Below, piece after piece: positions 24,331-33,317 of a stretch of 39,427 bases of DNA. Numbering within the stretch: the first letter of the stretch is position 1; each line of letters begins with the position of its first letter. The DNA is taken from NCBI GenBank assembly GCA_938029725.1, contig CALHGE010000071.1, positions 1 through 39,427 on the forward strand. The letters are read 5' to 3'. This DNA comes from an uncultured Flavobacteriaceae bacterium (lineage in GTDB: Bacteria > Bacteroidota > Bacteroidia > Flavobacteriales > Flavobacteriaceae). The notes below the pieces were generated by a model. That model had not been told where the DNA came from. It saw only the letters and a list, made by a program, of their open reading frames with translations, and searched no databases. Position numbers and translations under genes: made by a program.

Positions 24331-25107
24331 TCAATCATAGATTTCATTTAAGATTTTAGCCAAACGTAGGCCTCCTTTTTGCAGTTGTTTTTCAACTGTA
24401 CCCCACCAATCATAACTGTAGCGATAAAACAGCTTCTCACCCACTTCTACTGAACCATAGACTTCATTGGCAAGGTCTTGTGATTCTTCTACCCAATCAT
24501 ATATCGTTCCTTGCTGAATAAACTGCTTTTGAGTTTTAGACAAACGAGGCAAAGATTCAGCGAGTTCGGTATAGCTCATACCATAATCGTCAATCATATT
24601 TGAATCCCAAACGCGATGTAGATTGGTTCCTTTGTTGAACCACTGTAACTGAATATCATTACCGCCTTTATCTTCTATACGCCCTGCATGCATTGGTTGA
24701 TGCAAATCACCAACTAAGTGCACTAAAAACTTTAGATAAAAAACCTTGTCTTCTGGTGCGCTATTTTCATCCTTTACAATTTCAATACACTTTTCAATTC
24801 CCATTATTAAATCACCGTACTCGCTGGGTTCTTCTTCTCCGTATTTCTTGTCCGCTGAAAAGTTTACATAATGCCAAGCACTAAATTTCTTATACTGCCT
24901 ATCGGCCTTAATATCATCTCCAAAAGTAGCTACCAAAGCTAAACTTTGACCGTCTAGTAATTTATCAATTGCTTTTCTTGCTTTTTTAGACAAGTGTTGC
25001 TGGGCGACTTCTCCAGTAGTTCTATGGCCTGTTTTTGACCAAACCATGTCGTTGCCAAATGTATATTGAACAAATAAAAAGAGTGTTAGCAGAAAACTGA
25101 TTTTCAT
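24331..25107 (-). CDS. secreted S1/P1 family zinc nuclease
   Basis: 258 residues with a signal peptide (first about 18 residues). The three-zinc ligands can be followed: Trp23 and His28 (VWSKTGH), Asp64/Asp65 (FGDDIKADR), His79 (AWHYVNF), His130, Asp134 and His140 (HLVGDLHQPMH), and His164 and Asp168 (HRVWD). These enzymes cleave single-stranded DNA and RNA and 3'-nucleotides, usually for phosphate or nucleoside scavenging in the periplasm or outside the cell. It is monocistronic, with a -7 element 17 nt upstream. In P1 the N-terminal Trp itself binds zinc, so signal cleavage near Trp23 is possible. Confidence 0.92.
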   Translation of the reverse strand: MKISFLLTLFLFVQYTFGNDMVWSKTGHRTTGEVAQQHLSKKARKAIDKLLDGQSLALVATFGDDIKADRQYKKFSAWHYVNFSADKKYGEEEPSEYGDLIMGIEKCIEIVKDENSAPEDKVFYLKFLVHLVGDLHQPMHAGRIEDKGGNDIQLQWFNKGTNLHRVWDSNMIDDYGMSYTELAESLPRLSKTQKQFIQQGTIYDWVEESQDLANEVYGSVEVGEKLFYRYSYDWWGTVEKQLQKGGLRLAKILNEIYD

Positions 25108-25123
25108 AAGATGCGATTTTTTT

Positions 25124-25131
25124 CAAAAGTA
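25124..25131 (-). promoter_or_regulatory. candidate -7 element of the S1/P1 nuclease gene
   Basis: TACTTTTG on the minus strand, an exact TAnnTTTG match, 16 nt before the ATG. No -33 element visible. Confidence 0.4.
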
Positions 25132-25225
25132 GCTAATGAACTTTAATCTATGGTTAACACGTATCTAATTTTATAAACTAATATGACTTTTATTTAAAAC
25201 TCAGTATGCCTACTTTTATGCGCTA

Positions 25226-25351
25226 ATGGATTTATATGTTAGCTATCAAGCGACCTATAAAAATAAAATGATCCGTTTGCAAAAATCAAAATCACAACTA
25301 AAAGAAAAAGCAGCTCTAAATTCTTTATTAAAGCTCAATATTGCCCCATAA
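25226..25351 (+). CDS. possible 41-residue small protein upstream of PBP1A
   Basis: An open frame with ATG at 25226 and TAA at 25349-25351, 12 bp before the PBP1A ATG. The product, beginning MDLYVSYQATYKNKMIRLQK, is basic and predicted mainly helical, with no known family that I recognise. A near -7 element (TACTTTTA, 25211-25218) lies just upstream. Size alone does not prove coding, and it may be chance or the leftover of a larger gene. If translated it would be in an operon with PBP1A. Confidence 0.3.
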   Translation: MDLYVSYQATYKNKMIRLQKSKSQLKEKAALNSLLKLNIAP

Positions 25352-25363
25352 TTGATGTATTAA

Positions 25364-27613
25364 ATGCCTAAAAAAACAAAATCAAAATATTCAAAATACG
25401 TACTTCTATGTATTGGAAGCTTCCTAATTGTTGCCCTTCTGTTCATTGGAAGTATTTATTTGGGCGCATGGGGGAAGATTCCTAGTAAAAATGAACTTGA
25501 GAATTTTAAATACCAACGTGCCTCAGAAATTTATACCGCAGACAGCGTACTTATTGGCAAGTTTTTCCACTATGACAGACAGCCAATTGCCCACGACGAG
25601 TTTCCCCAACATCTCTTAGATGCTTTAGTTTCTATTGAAGACAAGCGCTACTATAACCACTCTGGCATTGATTACCCTAGCCTATTACGAGTAGCTTTAA
25701 AAACTATTTTGATGCAAGACCAATCTTCAGGTGGTGGAAGTACAATTACGCAACAGTTGGCTAAAAACCTATACCCCCGTAGGGATAGAAAAAAAACCAA
25801 TATTGCTGTAAACAAGGTAAAAGAAATGATTACAGCTTCGCGATTGGAAGCTATATTTTCTAAGGAGGACATCTTAACCCATTATTTAAACACTGTTTCC
25901 TTCGGAGATAACACCTTCGGAATTGAAAGTGCAGCCCTTAAATTTTTTAATAAGAAAACAAAGCAATTGACTATCGAGGAAGCTTCTGTCTTGATTGGAA
26001 TGTTAAAAGCGACATATAGCTATAACCCGCGTGTTTATCCTGAAAAAAGTTTAGCCCGACGAAACCTAGTACTACAGTCCATGGTGGAAAATGAACGTTT
26101 GTCGCAAGCCCAAAAGGATAGTATTAGTGCTATTTCTCTCAAATTAAATTATAGAAAATTCAATTATACAGATGGAGTAGCGCCTTATTTTAGAGAGGAA
26201 GTTCGGAAAAAACTTATTAAATGGGCGAAATCTGAAAATGAAAAAGGAAACGAATACAATATTTATACTTCGGGACTCAAAATTTACACCACCCTAAACT
26301 ACAAAATGCAGGTTTTGGCGGAAGAAACCATGAAAAAACACATGACCAAGCTCCAGAAAAGCTTTGAAGATAGTTATGGAAAAAAAGCCCCATGGTTACG
26401 AAATAAAAAATTAGTTGAAAAAGCAGTTCGAGCGACAGCTCATTATAAGAAACTACTAAAAACCGAACTCTCCACCTCCGAAATCTGGGATTCTTTAAGT
26501 CAAAAGCGAGACATGGTTCTAACGAGCTGGTCTGGCGACAAAACTGTAAACGCAAGTGTTATTGATAGTGTTCAGCACTATATGAAATTTTTGAACACAG
26601 GGTCAATAGCCATTAATCCAAAAACGGGAGCGGTGCACACTTGGATAGGCGGCATCGACTTCAAACACTTTAAATTTGACCATGTAGCACAAGCTCGGCG
26701 GCAAGTGGGGTCTATTTTTAAACCTATAGTATATACCGCCGCTTTGGAAAAAGGTATTCCTCCTTGCGCCTATTTTTCTGCTAGCGAAGTGGAATATAAA
26801 AACCTGAAAGGCTGGTCGCCTAGCAACTCAGGAAATAAAGACGAAGCCTATCTGAACTATTCGATGGAAGAATCGCTAAGCAAATCAGTCAATACGGTTG
26901 CGGTAAAAGTTCTGGAAGCCACAGGAATTGAAAATGTACTAACCCAAGCAAAAAAAATGGGTGTATTTTCCAAGTTACCCAAACAGCCCTCACTAGCCCT
27001 AGGAACAGGTGAAATTTATCTAAATGAATTGGCAGGTGTTTACGCCACTTATGTAAACAATGGGAAGGCAGTCTTACCATTTCTCATTCAAAGTGTTTTA
27101 AATCAAAACGATTCTGTTCTAGTTGATTTTGAACCAAAAAGAGCAAAAAATAGAGCGTTTTCGAAGCAAACTGAGCAAATCATGCTCGAAATGATGAAAT
27201 CTACAATCAATACAGGAACAGCAAAACGCATTCGTTCTAGCTATAAATTGAACAATGATATTGCCGGAAAAACAGGCACTACACAAAACAATAAAGATGC
27301 TTGGTTTGTCGCATTAACTCCAAAATTAGTACACATCACTTGGGTCGGGTTAGACCATCATGAAATCGGTTTCAACAGCACAAGTCTTGGGCAAGGTGCC
27401 AATGCAGCTTTACCCCTATTTGCAAGTTGGTATCAACAATTAAATAGGCACAAAGAATTCAATACCATTACAAAAGCAAAATTTGAAAAGCCAAATCCAT
27501 TTGTGCTAGATCAACTCAATTGTGAGCCTGTGAAGAGAGACGGTTTTTTCAAGCGTTTGTTCAACAACCCCAATAAGAAAAAGACTAAAAAATTCAGCTC
27601 AAGTCAAAATTAA
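25364..27613 (+). CDS. bifunctional penicillin-binding protein 1A (transglycosylase/transpeptidase)
   Basis: 749 residues. A short cytoplasmic tail and one membrane helix (about 11-34) precede the GT51 glycosyltransferase domain, with Glu92 in SIEDKRYYNHSGID and GGGSTITQQLAKNLYPR. The transpeptidase carries Ser450-x-x-Lys453 (RQVGSIFKPIVY), Ser508-Val-Asn510 (SKSVNTVAVKV) and Lys636-Thr-Gly638 (AGKTGTTQN). It polymerises and crosslinks peptidoglycan at the outer face of the inner membrane. The C-terminus ends in a low-complexity Lys/Ser tail. In many Flavobacteriaceae gldH is the upstream neighbour. Here it is a small ORF and a nuclease gene. Confidence 0.95.
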   Translation: MPKKTKSKYSKYVLLCIGSFLIVALLFIGSIYLGAWGKIPSKNELENFKYQRASEIYTADSVLIGKFFHYDRQPIAHDEFPQHLLDALVSIEDKRYYNHSGIDYPSLLRVALKTILMQDQSSGGGSTITQQLAKNLYPRRDRKKTNIAVNKVKEMITASRLEAIFSKEDILTHYLNTVSFGDNTFGIESAALKFFNKKTKQLTIEEASVLIGMLKATYSYNPRVYPEKSLARRNLVLQSMVENERLSQAQKDSISAISLKLNYRKFNYTDGVAPYFREEVRKKLIKWAKSENEKGNEYNIYTSGLKIYTTLNYKMQVLAEETMKKHMTKLQKSFEDSYGKKAPWLRNKKLVEKAVRATAHYKKLLKTELSTSEIWDSLSQKRDMVLTSWSGDKTVNASVIDSVQHYMKFLNTGSIAINPKTGAVHTWIGGIDFKHFKFDHVAQARRQVGSIFKPIVYTAALEKGIPPCAYFSASEVEYKNLKGWSPSNSGNKDEAYLNYSMEESLSKSVNTVAVKVLEATGIENVLTQAKKMGVFSKLPKQPSLALGTGEIYLNELAGVYATYVNNGKAVLPFLIQSVLNQNDSVLVDFEPKRAKNRAFSKQTEQIMLEMMKSTINTGTAKRIRSSYKLNNDIAGKTGTTQNNKDAWFVALTPKLVHITWVGLDHHEIGFNSTSLGQGANAALPLFASWYQQLNRHKEFNTITKAKFEKPNPFVLDQLNCEPVKRDGFFKRLFNNPNKKKTKKFSSSQN

Positions 27614-27643
27614 AAAAGTTAGAATTTTAAAAAACATTTGTTT

Positions 27644-27687
27644 GATATACTTTAATTCGATATATTTATGATATCATTTTGATATCA
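27644..27687 (+). promoter_or_regulatory. four GATAT-core boxes upstream of the SPFH gene
   Basis: GATATAC (27644), GATATAT (27659), GATATCA (27670) and GATATCA (27681), with start-to-start spacing of 15, 11 and 11 bp. They share the pattern (T)GATATnnTT. A weak promoter (TTTG at 27641-27644, TATTTATG at 27663-27670) overlaps them. Tandem phased boxes over a promoter suggest cooperative binding of a dimeric repressor, and the ribbon-helix-helix protein encoded at 28582 is the obvious candidate. Confidence 0.5.
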
Positions 27688-27702
27688 CTTAAAAAAGTAA
27701 TC

Positions 27703-28560
27703 ATGACAAACGAAAAAGATTTAAACCCAGCCAGCGGCTATATGATGGTATTTCTACTAGTAGTGTTACTAGTTGGCGGATTATTTATGCTGCTGCGGTT
27801 TCCTCCCATCGGTATTATCGCTATTATTGGGGCACTTGTAGTTGTTCCGGGGTTTGTATTGGTAAATCCTAATAGTTCAAGAGTACTATTGCTTTTCGGA
27901 AAATATGTGGGTACAATAAAGAAAAACGGTTTGTTTTGGGTAAATCCACTCTATTCCAAAAAAAAGATATCACTTCGAGCAAGCAATTTTGATAGTGAAC
28001 GCCTAAAAGTGAATGATAAGTTGGGTAATCCAATAATGATTAGCACCATTTTAGTATGGCGCGTTATGGACACTTACAAAGCAGCATTCGATGTTGACGA
28101 TTATCAAAATTTTGTTCGCGTTCAAACCGATGCAGCCGTGCGTAAGTTGGCCAGCATGTATCCGTATGATAATTTTGCCGATGAGGGTGTAGTCGAAGAT
28201 ATTACGCTTCGATCAAGCCTTAATGAAGTCAGCGAAGCCTTAGAAAAAGAGCTGCAAGAGCGCTTATCAATGGCTGGCATCGAAGTTTTAGAGGCCAGAA
28301 TCGGTTATTTGGCTTATGCACAGGAGATTGCCAATGCCATGTTGAAAAGACAGCAGGCAACAGCAATTGTCGCAGCAAGACATAAAATAGTAGAAGGTGC
28401 AGTTAGCATGGTCGAAATGGCTTTAGCAGAACTCAGCAAAAAAGGAGTTGTTGATTTAGATGACGAGCGAAAAGCGGCGATGGTAAGTAATCTCATGGTA
28501 GTACTTTGTTCTGATAAAGATGCCTCACCTATAGTTAATACAGGCACTCTGAATCATTAA
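27703..28560 (+). CDS. SPFH (stomatin/prohibitin/flotillin) domain protein
   Basis: 285 residues from ATG at 27703. A TTG start eight codons earlier lies in the repeat region and is unlikely. Two hydrophobic segments (about 12-31 and 35-54) anchor it. The SPFH/band-7 domain then runs from NPNSSRVLLLFGKYVGTIKKNGLFWVNP through the helical part QEIANAMLKRQQATAIVAARHKIVEGAV. Such proteins oligomerise into membrane scaffolds or microdomains and regulate proteases or lipid organisation. It lies 89 bp after PBP1A. The following RHH gene is 21 bp downstream, so the two are co-transcribed. Its specific partner is unknown. Confidence 0.9.
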   Translation: MTNEKDLNPASGYMMVFLLVVLLVGGLFMLLRFPPIGIIAIIGALVVVPGFVLVNPNSSRVLLLFGKYVGTIKKNGLFWVNPLYSKKKISLRASNFDSERLKVNDKLGNPIMISTILVWRVMDTYKAAFDVDDYQNFVRVQTDAAVRKLASMYPYDNFADEGVVEDITLRSSLNEVSEALEKELQERLSMAGIEVLEARIGYLAYAQEIANAMLKRQQATAIVAARHKIVEGAVSMVEMALAELSKKGVVDLDDERKAAMVSNLMVVLCSDKDASPIVNTGTLNH

Positions 28561-28581
28561 CCGCTAGTTAAAAGTTAACAA

Positions 28582-28746
28582 ATGGCAAAAAAGAAAGCAT
28601 TTGCGTTGCGTATGAATGAAGATATGCTGCATGCAATTGAGAAATGGGCTGCAGATGAATTTCGTAGTACCAACGGACAAATTGAATGGATGCTGATGAA
28701 GAGTTTGAAAGCGCAGAAACGCGCCCCTAAAAGCAGAGAAGATTAA
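28582..28746 (+). CDS. small ribbon-helix-helix (Arc-like) DNA-binding protein
   Basis: 54 residues (MAKKKAFALRMNEDMLHAIE, ending APKSRED). The pattern is that of a single ribbon-helix-helix module: a beta strand KKAFALRM, helix A NEDMLHAIEKWAADEF, the turn RSTNG, and helix B QIEWMLMKSLKAQKR. The R-x-N-G-Q turn matches Arc/MetJ-type proteins. It follows the SPFH gene by 21 bp. It would dimerise and bind repeated DNA half-sites. The GATAT boxes at 27644-27687 are the best candidates in the window, giving possible autoregulation. It could instead be an antitoxin-type RHH, but no toxin gene is next to it. Confidence 0.8.
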   Translation: MAKKKAFALRMNEDMLHAIEKWAADEFRSTNGQIEWMLMKSLKAQKRAPKSRED

Positions 28747-28812
28747 CAGCATAATTTTCTAAGGCCTATTTAAAAATTAAACTTGTAAATTCGCCGAGCT
28801 AATTTAAACTCA

Positions 28813-31008
28813 ATGATAAGAGCATTTTACGCCTTTGCAGTACTTTTATACACCCTTCCTCTTCTCAGCCAAACCGCAGACAAATCTTTTACGGTAAAGT
28901 TCACGTCTGAAATACCTATTGTCGATGGTATTTTAGATGAGCCGTTATGGAAAACTGCCGACGGGCCGCATGATTTTCAACAATTTTTTCCTTCCGATTC
29001 CATACTTGCTGAGAATCCTACGGATATAAAAATGGTGTATAGTGACACCCACCTTTATATTGGTATTACTGTACAATCAATTGGAGACAAATGGATAACA
29101 CCTTCGCTAAAAAGAGATTTTAGAGCAAGTAACGGTGATAGCATGAGTTTGGTATTCGATACCTTTAATGATGGTACAAATGCTTTTTTATTCGGCATCA
29201 ACCCGTATGGCGTTAGAAGAGAAGTTCAAATTTCTGGAGGAGGCCAAGATTTAAGAGGTTTCAATACCTCATGGGATGTTAAATGGAAGGGTGAATCAAA
29301 AATTTACGGCGACTACTACACCTCTGAAATGGCCATACCCCTCACCTCTTTTAAATTCAAAGAAGGGGAGACGAAATGGCGCTTTCAATCTTATCGATTT
29401 GACTTACAAACCAATGAGCGAAGTGGTTGGTACAAAGTACCCCTTGGTCAATTTTTGGTGAACCTAGCATTTATGGGTGATATGCATTTTGAAAAACCCC
29501 TAGGCAAATCAAGAACTCCACTAGCGCTAATTCCGTATATAAACACAATTTCTGAAAAAGATTTCACCACTGACATTGCCAACAATAATTTTAAGGTTGG
29601 AGGCGATGCCAAGGTATCTATCGGCAACGGAATGAACTTAGATGTTACGCTTAATCCTGATTTTTCGAATGTTGAAGTTGATAACGTTATTACCAACCTT
29701 ACGCGATTTGAAGTTGGCCTTCCTGAAAAAAGACAATTTTTCATTGACAATAGTGACCTTTTTGGCAGCTTTGGAGGATCACGTGATGCGAACCCATTCT
29801 TTTCAAGACGAATTGGAATTGCTAAAGATACCGCAGGCAATTCTATAGAAAATAGAATTCTTGGCGGAATACGCCTTAGCGGAAAATTAAGCGAAGATTG
29901 GCGGTTAGGAGTTTTAAGCATACAAACAGATGAGGATATCGATAATGAAATTGCCTCAAATAATAATACCATGTTTGCCTTGCAGAAAAAGGTGTTTGAC
30001 CGATCGAATATCAGTATGTTTTTTATCAACCGACAATCACTTAAAGACTATGATTTCGTTGAAAGAGAAGATGAATACAATAGGGTTTTAGGTATGGATT
30101 ATAATCTGGCTTCAAAAGACGGTAAATGGAGAGGTAAGTTTTATGGACATAAATCGTTTCAACCTGACGACAAAGAAGGCAATTATTCGGCCGGAGCATT
30201 TTTAGGTCGAACTACTAAATATTTTAATGTTTTTACTGATTTAGCATACGTTGATGAAGACTTTAGTTCAGACCTAGGTTTTATACGACGAACAGATATT
30301 ATTAAATTAGCTAGCTCCGTTGAAAAGGTATTCTGGCCAACAAGTGAAGTAGTCAATAGTTATAGTTTAAACCTTTTTCCTATTGTTACATGGCGACCTG
30401 GTCTAGCGTATCAGAAAACAGACCATAGGGTTAGCCTGAGTGGCAAAGTCGGATTTAAAAACCAGTCGCAACTTAGTTTTGGCTTTAATAACACCTATGC
30501 ATTTCTTACTGATGAATTTGACCCGACAAGAACCGATGGCGTTCCTTTACCTGGCAACATAGGCTACCACTTCAATAACTTGAGTGCATCTTATATGTCA
30601 AACAGGGCAGACGTTCTTTCTGTTACGAGCCAGTCCACATACGGGCGCTTCTTCAACGGCGATATTTTCTCCCTTGATGCTACCCTTTTTCTTCGCATAC
30701 TGCCAAAAGCACAAATTTCATTGGCTGTTAATTATAACCAAATCTCTTTGCCTGACCCATACCCAAGTGCTGATTTATGGCTCATAAGTCCGAAGGTTGA
30801 ATTGACTTTTAGTAAATCTCTTTTCTGGTCTACCCTTATACAGTATAGCAACCAAGATGATAATTTAGGCATCAACTCAAGACTACAATGGCGTTTTGCC
30901 CCACTTTCTGATTTGTTCATAGTATACAATGACAACTATTTTGTAAATCAGTTTTCTCCCCGCTATCGCTCTATTAATTTGAAATTCACCTATTGGCTAA
31001 ACATCTAA
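28813..31008 (+). CDS. DUF5916 outer-membrane-associated protein with CBM9-like N-terminus, copy 1
   Basis: 731 residues with a signal peptide (MIRAFYAFAVLLYTLPLLSQ). Residues about 24-210 form a carbohydrate-binding family 9-like (DOMON) domain, starting VDGILDEPLWKTADGPHDF and containing VYSDTHLYIGI and DGTNAFLFGINPYGVRRE. The rest is DUF5916: NVEVDNVITNLTRFEVGLPEKRQFFIDNSDLF, NPFFSRRIGI and a C-terminal set of amphipathic beta strands ending LKFTYWLNI, like an outer-membrane barrel with a terminal aromatic. Carbohydrate binding or transport is inferred only from the CBM9-like part. A paralog begins 107 bp downstream and is about two-thirds identical by eye. Confidence 0.85.
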   Translation: MIRAFYAFAVLLYTLPLLSQTADKSFTVKFTSEIPIVDGILDEPLWKTADGPHDFQQFFPSDSILAENPTDIKMVYSDTHLYIGITVQSIGDKWITPSLKRDFRASNGDSMSLVFDTFNDGTNAFLFGINPYGVRREVQISGGGQDLRGFNTSWDVKWKGESKIYGDYYTSEMAIPLTSFKFKEGETKWRFQSYRFDLQTNERSGWYKVPLGQFLVNLAFMGDMHFEKPLGKSRTPLALIPYINTISEKDFTTDIANNNFKVGGDAKVSIGNGMNLDVTLNPDFSNVEVDNVITNLTRFEVGLPEKRQFFIDNSDLFGSFGGSRDANPFFSRRIGIAKDTAGNSIENRILGGIRLSGKLSEDWRLGVLSIQTDEDIDNEIASNNNTMFALQKKVFDRSNISMFFINRQSLKDYDFVEREDEYNRVLGMDYNLASKDGKWRGKFYGHKSFQPDDKEGNYSAGAFLGRTTKYFNVFTDLAYVDEDFSSDLGFIRRTDIIKLASSVEKVFWPTSEVVNSYSLNLFPIVTWRPGLAYQKTDHRVSLSGKVGFKNQSQLSFGFNNTYAFLTDEFDPTRTDGVPLPGNIGYHFNNLSASYMSNRADVLSVTSQSTYGRFFNGDIFSLDATLFLRILPKAQISLAVNYNQISLPDPYPSADLWLISPKVELTFSKSLFWSTLIQYSNQDDNLGINSRLQWRFAPLSDLFIVYNDNYFVNQFSPRYRSINLKFTYWLNI

Positions 31009-31084
31009 TCGAAACCCTTTCCTCTGCGATTTTATAGTTTGATTTATAACAAAAATTTAAGCTTTTTTTAACGGTCTAAAGAAG

Positions 31085-31092
31085 TAAATTTG
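31085..31092 (+). promoter_or_regulatory. candidate -7 element of the second DUF5916 gene
   Basis: TAAATTTG, an exact TAnnTTTG match, 23 nt before the ATG at 31116. It suggests the second copy has its own promoter. The -33 region is weak. Confidence 0.4.
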
Positions 31093-31115
31093 TTGCTATA
31101 GCTAATTCAAAATTA

Positions 31116-33317
31116 ATGACAAAAACTTTACCAGTTCTCTTCTTCTTGCTTTATACCTTAGTCTCCCATGGTCAAAACGAGGATAAGAGTTTTACCGTAA
31201 AATACATTACTGATTCGAAAATCACACCAGATGGAGTCTTAGATGAACCTATTTGGGAAACTGCAGAAAGCGCCAATAACTACTGGCAATATTTTCCGAC
31301 AGATTCTGTTCCTGCTGAAAAGCAATCAGAAGTAAAAATACTTTATGATGATAAGAATCTATACATTGGAATAAAAGCGATATCTATCGGCAAAAACTAT
31401 GCGCTAAATTCGTTGAAACGAGATTTTCGAGGTAGTGGAAACGATAGTTTCTCTATACTATTCGATACGTATAATGATGGCACAAATGCATTTCTATTTG
31501 GCATCAACCCGTATGGAGTGCGAAGAGAAGCGTTGATTTCTAACGGTGGTACTGACCGTAGAGGTTTCAATCTTTCTTGGGATGTTAAATGGCAAGGTGA
31601 TGCTAAAATGTACGATGATTATTTCACTGCTGAAATGATCATACCACTCACCTCTTTAAAATTCAAAGAAGGTGCTACCAAATGGCGGTTCAATAGTTAC
31701 CGAATTGAAACGCAACATAATGAAAGAAGTTCTTGGGCGAAAATTCCTCAAAATCAACTGATTTTCAACTTGGCTTTTATGGGCGATATGGTTTTTGAGA
31801 AGCCACTAGGCAAATCAAAAACTCCGGTTGCTATTATACCATACATCAATGCACTCTCACAAAAAGATTTTGAAACCGATCTTGGTATTAACACCCTTAA
31901 ATTTGGAGGAGATGCCAAGATAGCGCTAGGCAATAATTTGAATTTAGATGTTACTTTTAACCCTGATTTTTCACAAGTAGAAGTTGATGATCAAGTTACT
32001 AACCTTACTCGTTTTGAGGTTTCATTACCGGAAAAAAGACAGTTCTTTATTGATAATAGCGACCTTTTTGCAAGCTTTGGCGATCAACGTGATGCCAATC
32101 CTTTTTTCTCAAGACGAATTGGTATTGCCAGTGATACTGCAGGTAACTCAATAGAAAACAAATTAATTGGTGGCGTACGATTGAGTGGAAAACTGACTAA
32201 AGACCTTCGTGTTGGCGTATTGAATATTCAAACTGCGAAAGATGAGATAAACGAGATTCCTTCGAATAATAATACTATGGTTGCCTTACAGCATCGTGTA
32301 TTTTCAAGATCAAATATTGGAGCATTCTTTATCAACAAGCAGTCTTTTGAAGACTACGATTTTGTTGATCGTGAAGATGCATACAATCGTGTTTTCGGTA
32401 TAGATTACAATTTAGCGTCTAAAGATAATACATGGACGGGGCAAACCTATCTACACAAATCATTTCAACCAGACGATAACGAAGGCAACCTATCGACAGG
32501 CGCCAGAATGCGCTACCAATCTAGAAAGTATAATTTTGCTGGTAAAGCCATTTATTTAGATGAAGATTTTTCATCTGATTTAGGGTTTGTTCGTAGAACT
32601 GGTATTGTCAAAAGTTTTGTAAGTGCAGAGCGTGTTTTTTGGCCAAATAAAGGAATTATTCAAAACCATAGTTTTCAATTTTTTCCAGTAGTTATATGGG
32701 ATTCTAACTTAGATTTTAAAAATACCGATTACGATTTCAGATCAAGATGGGAAGCACAATTTAAAGATCAATCTCAATTTAATATGGGTATGACCAACAG
32801 TTATACATATTTATTTGATGGCTTTGACCCGACAAGCACAGATGGCGCCTTAGATTTACCCGGAGATCAAGGATATCATTACAATAGTATAGATATTGGT
32901 TATCGTTCTGATATGAGAAAACGTTTTGCTTTTGATATTAGTTCTGACATAGGTAGGTTTTATAACGGAAAACGATTTTCTATAGAAAGTATGGTAACCT
33001 TACGTTTTCAGCCGAAAGTCTTTCTTTCTTTGGTTGTAAACTATGATCAAATTACTTTACCTGACCCCTATCCTAGCGCAGATATTTGGTTGATCAGTCC
33101 GAAAATAGATGTCACCTTCAGCAAGTCTATCTTTTGGTCAACACTGGTGCAGTATAGCAATCAGAGAGATAACTTAGGTATTAATTCAAGGTTGCAATGG
33201 CGTTTTGCCCCTTTGTCTGATTTGTTCATTGTTTATAATGACAATTATTTTGTAAATAACTTTGAACCCAGAAGCCGGTCTATCAATTTGAAGTTCACCT
33301 ATTGGTTGAATATCTAA
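31116..33317 (+). CDS. DUF5916 outer-membrane-associated protein with CBM9-like N-terminus, copy 2
   Basis: 733 residues with a signal peptide (MTKTLPVLFFLLYTLVSHGQ). Domain order matches copy 1: CBM9-like DGVLDEPIWETAESANNYW and DGTNAFLFGINPYGVRREALI, then DUF5916 with RFEVSLPEKRQFFIDNSDLF, NPFFSRRIGIA and the barrel-like C-terminus. The last 60 residues are nearly the same as copy 1, while the N-terminal binding face differs more. This suggests tandem duplication with divergence of the ligand-binding part. Its own -7 element suggests independent expression. Substrate unknown. Confidence 0.85.
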   Translation: MTKTLPVLFFLLYTLVSHGQNEDKSFTVKYITDSKITPDGVLDEPIWETAESANNYWQYFPTDSVPAEKQSEVKILYDDKNLYIGIKAISIGKNYALNSLKRDFRGSGNDSFSILFDTYNDGTNAFLFGINPYGVRREALISNGGTDRRGFNLSWDVKWQGDAKMYDDYFTAEMIIPLTSLKFKEGATKWRFNSYRIETQHNERSSWAKIPQNQLIFNLAFMGDMVFEKPLGKSKTPVAIIPYINALSQKDFETDLGINTLKFGGDAKIALGNNLNLDVTFNPDFSQVEVDDQVTNLTRFEVSLPEKRQFFIDNSDLFASFGDQRDANPFFSRRIGIASDTAGNSIENKLIGGVRLSGKLTKDLRVGVLNIQTAKDEINEIPSNNNTMVALQHRVFSRSNIGAFFINKQSFEDYDFVDREDAYNRVFGIDYNLASKDNTWTGQTYLHKSFQPDDNEGNLSTGARMRYQSRKYNFAGKAIYLDEDFSSDLGFVRRTGIVKSFVSAERVFWPNKGIIQNHSFQFFPVVIWDSNLDFKNTDYDFRSRWEAQFKDQSQFNMGMTNSYTYLFDGFDPTSTDGALDLPGDQGYHYNSIDIGYRSDMRKRFAFDISSDIGRFYNGKRFSIESMVTLRFQPKVFLSLVVNYDQITLPDPYPSADIWLISPKIDVTFSKSIFWSTLVQYSNQRDNLGINSRLQWRFAPLSDLFIVYNDNYFVNNFEPRSRSINLKFTYWLNI

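Noticed and set aside
28582..28746. RHH protein as the antitoxin of a toxin-antitoxin pair
   Set aside because: Neither neighbour looks like a toxin: upstream is an SPFH protein, downstream a 731-codon outer-membrane-type protein.
29448..30029. 193-codon open frame antisense to the first DUF5916 gene
   Set aside because: It lies wholly within a well-supported coding gene, shows no recognisable domain, and its composition is what the opposite strand of that gene would give.
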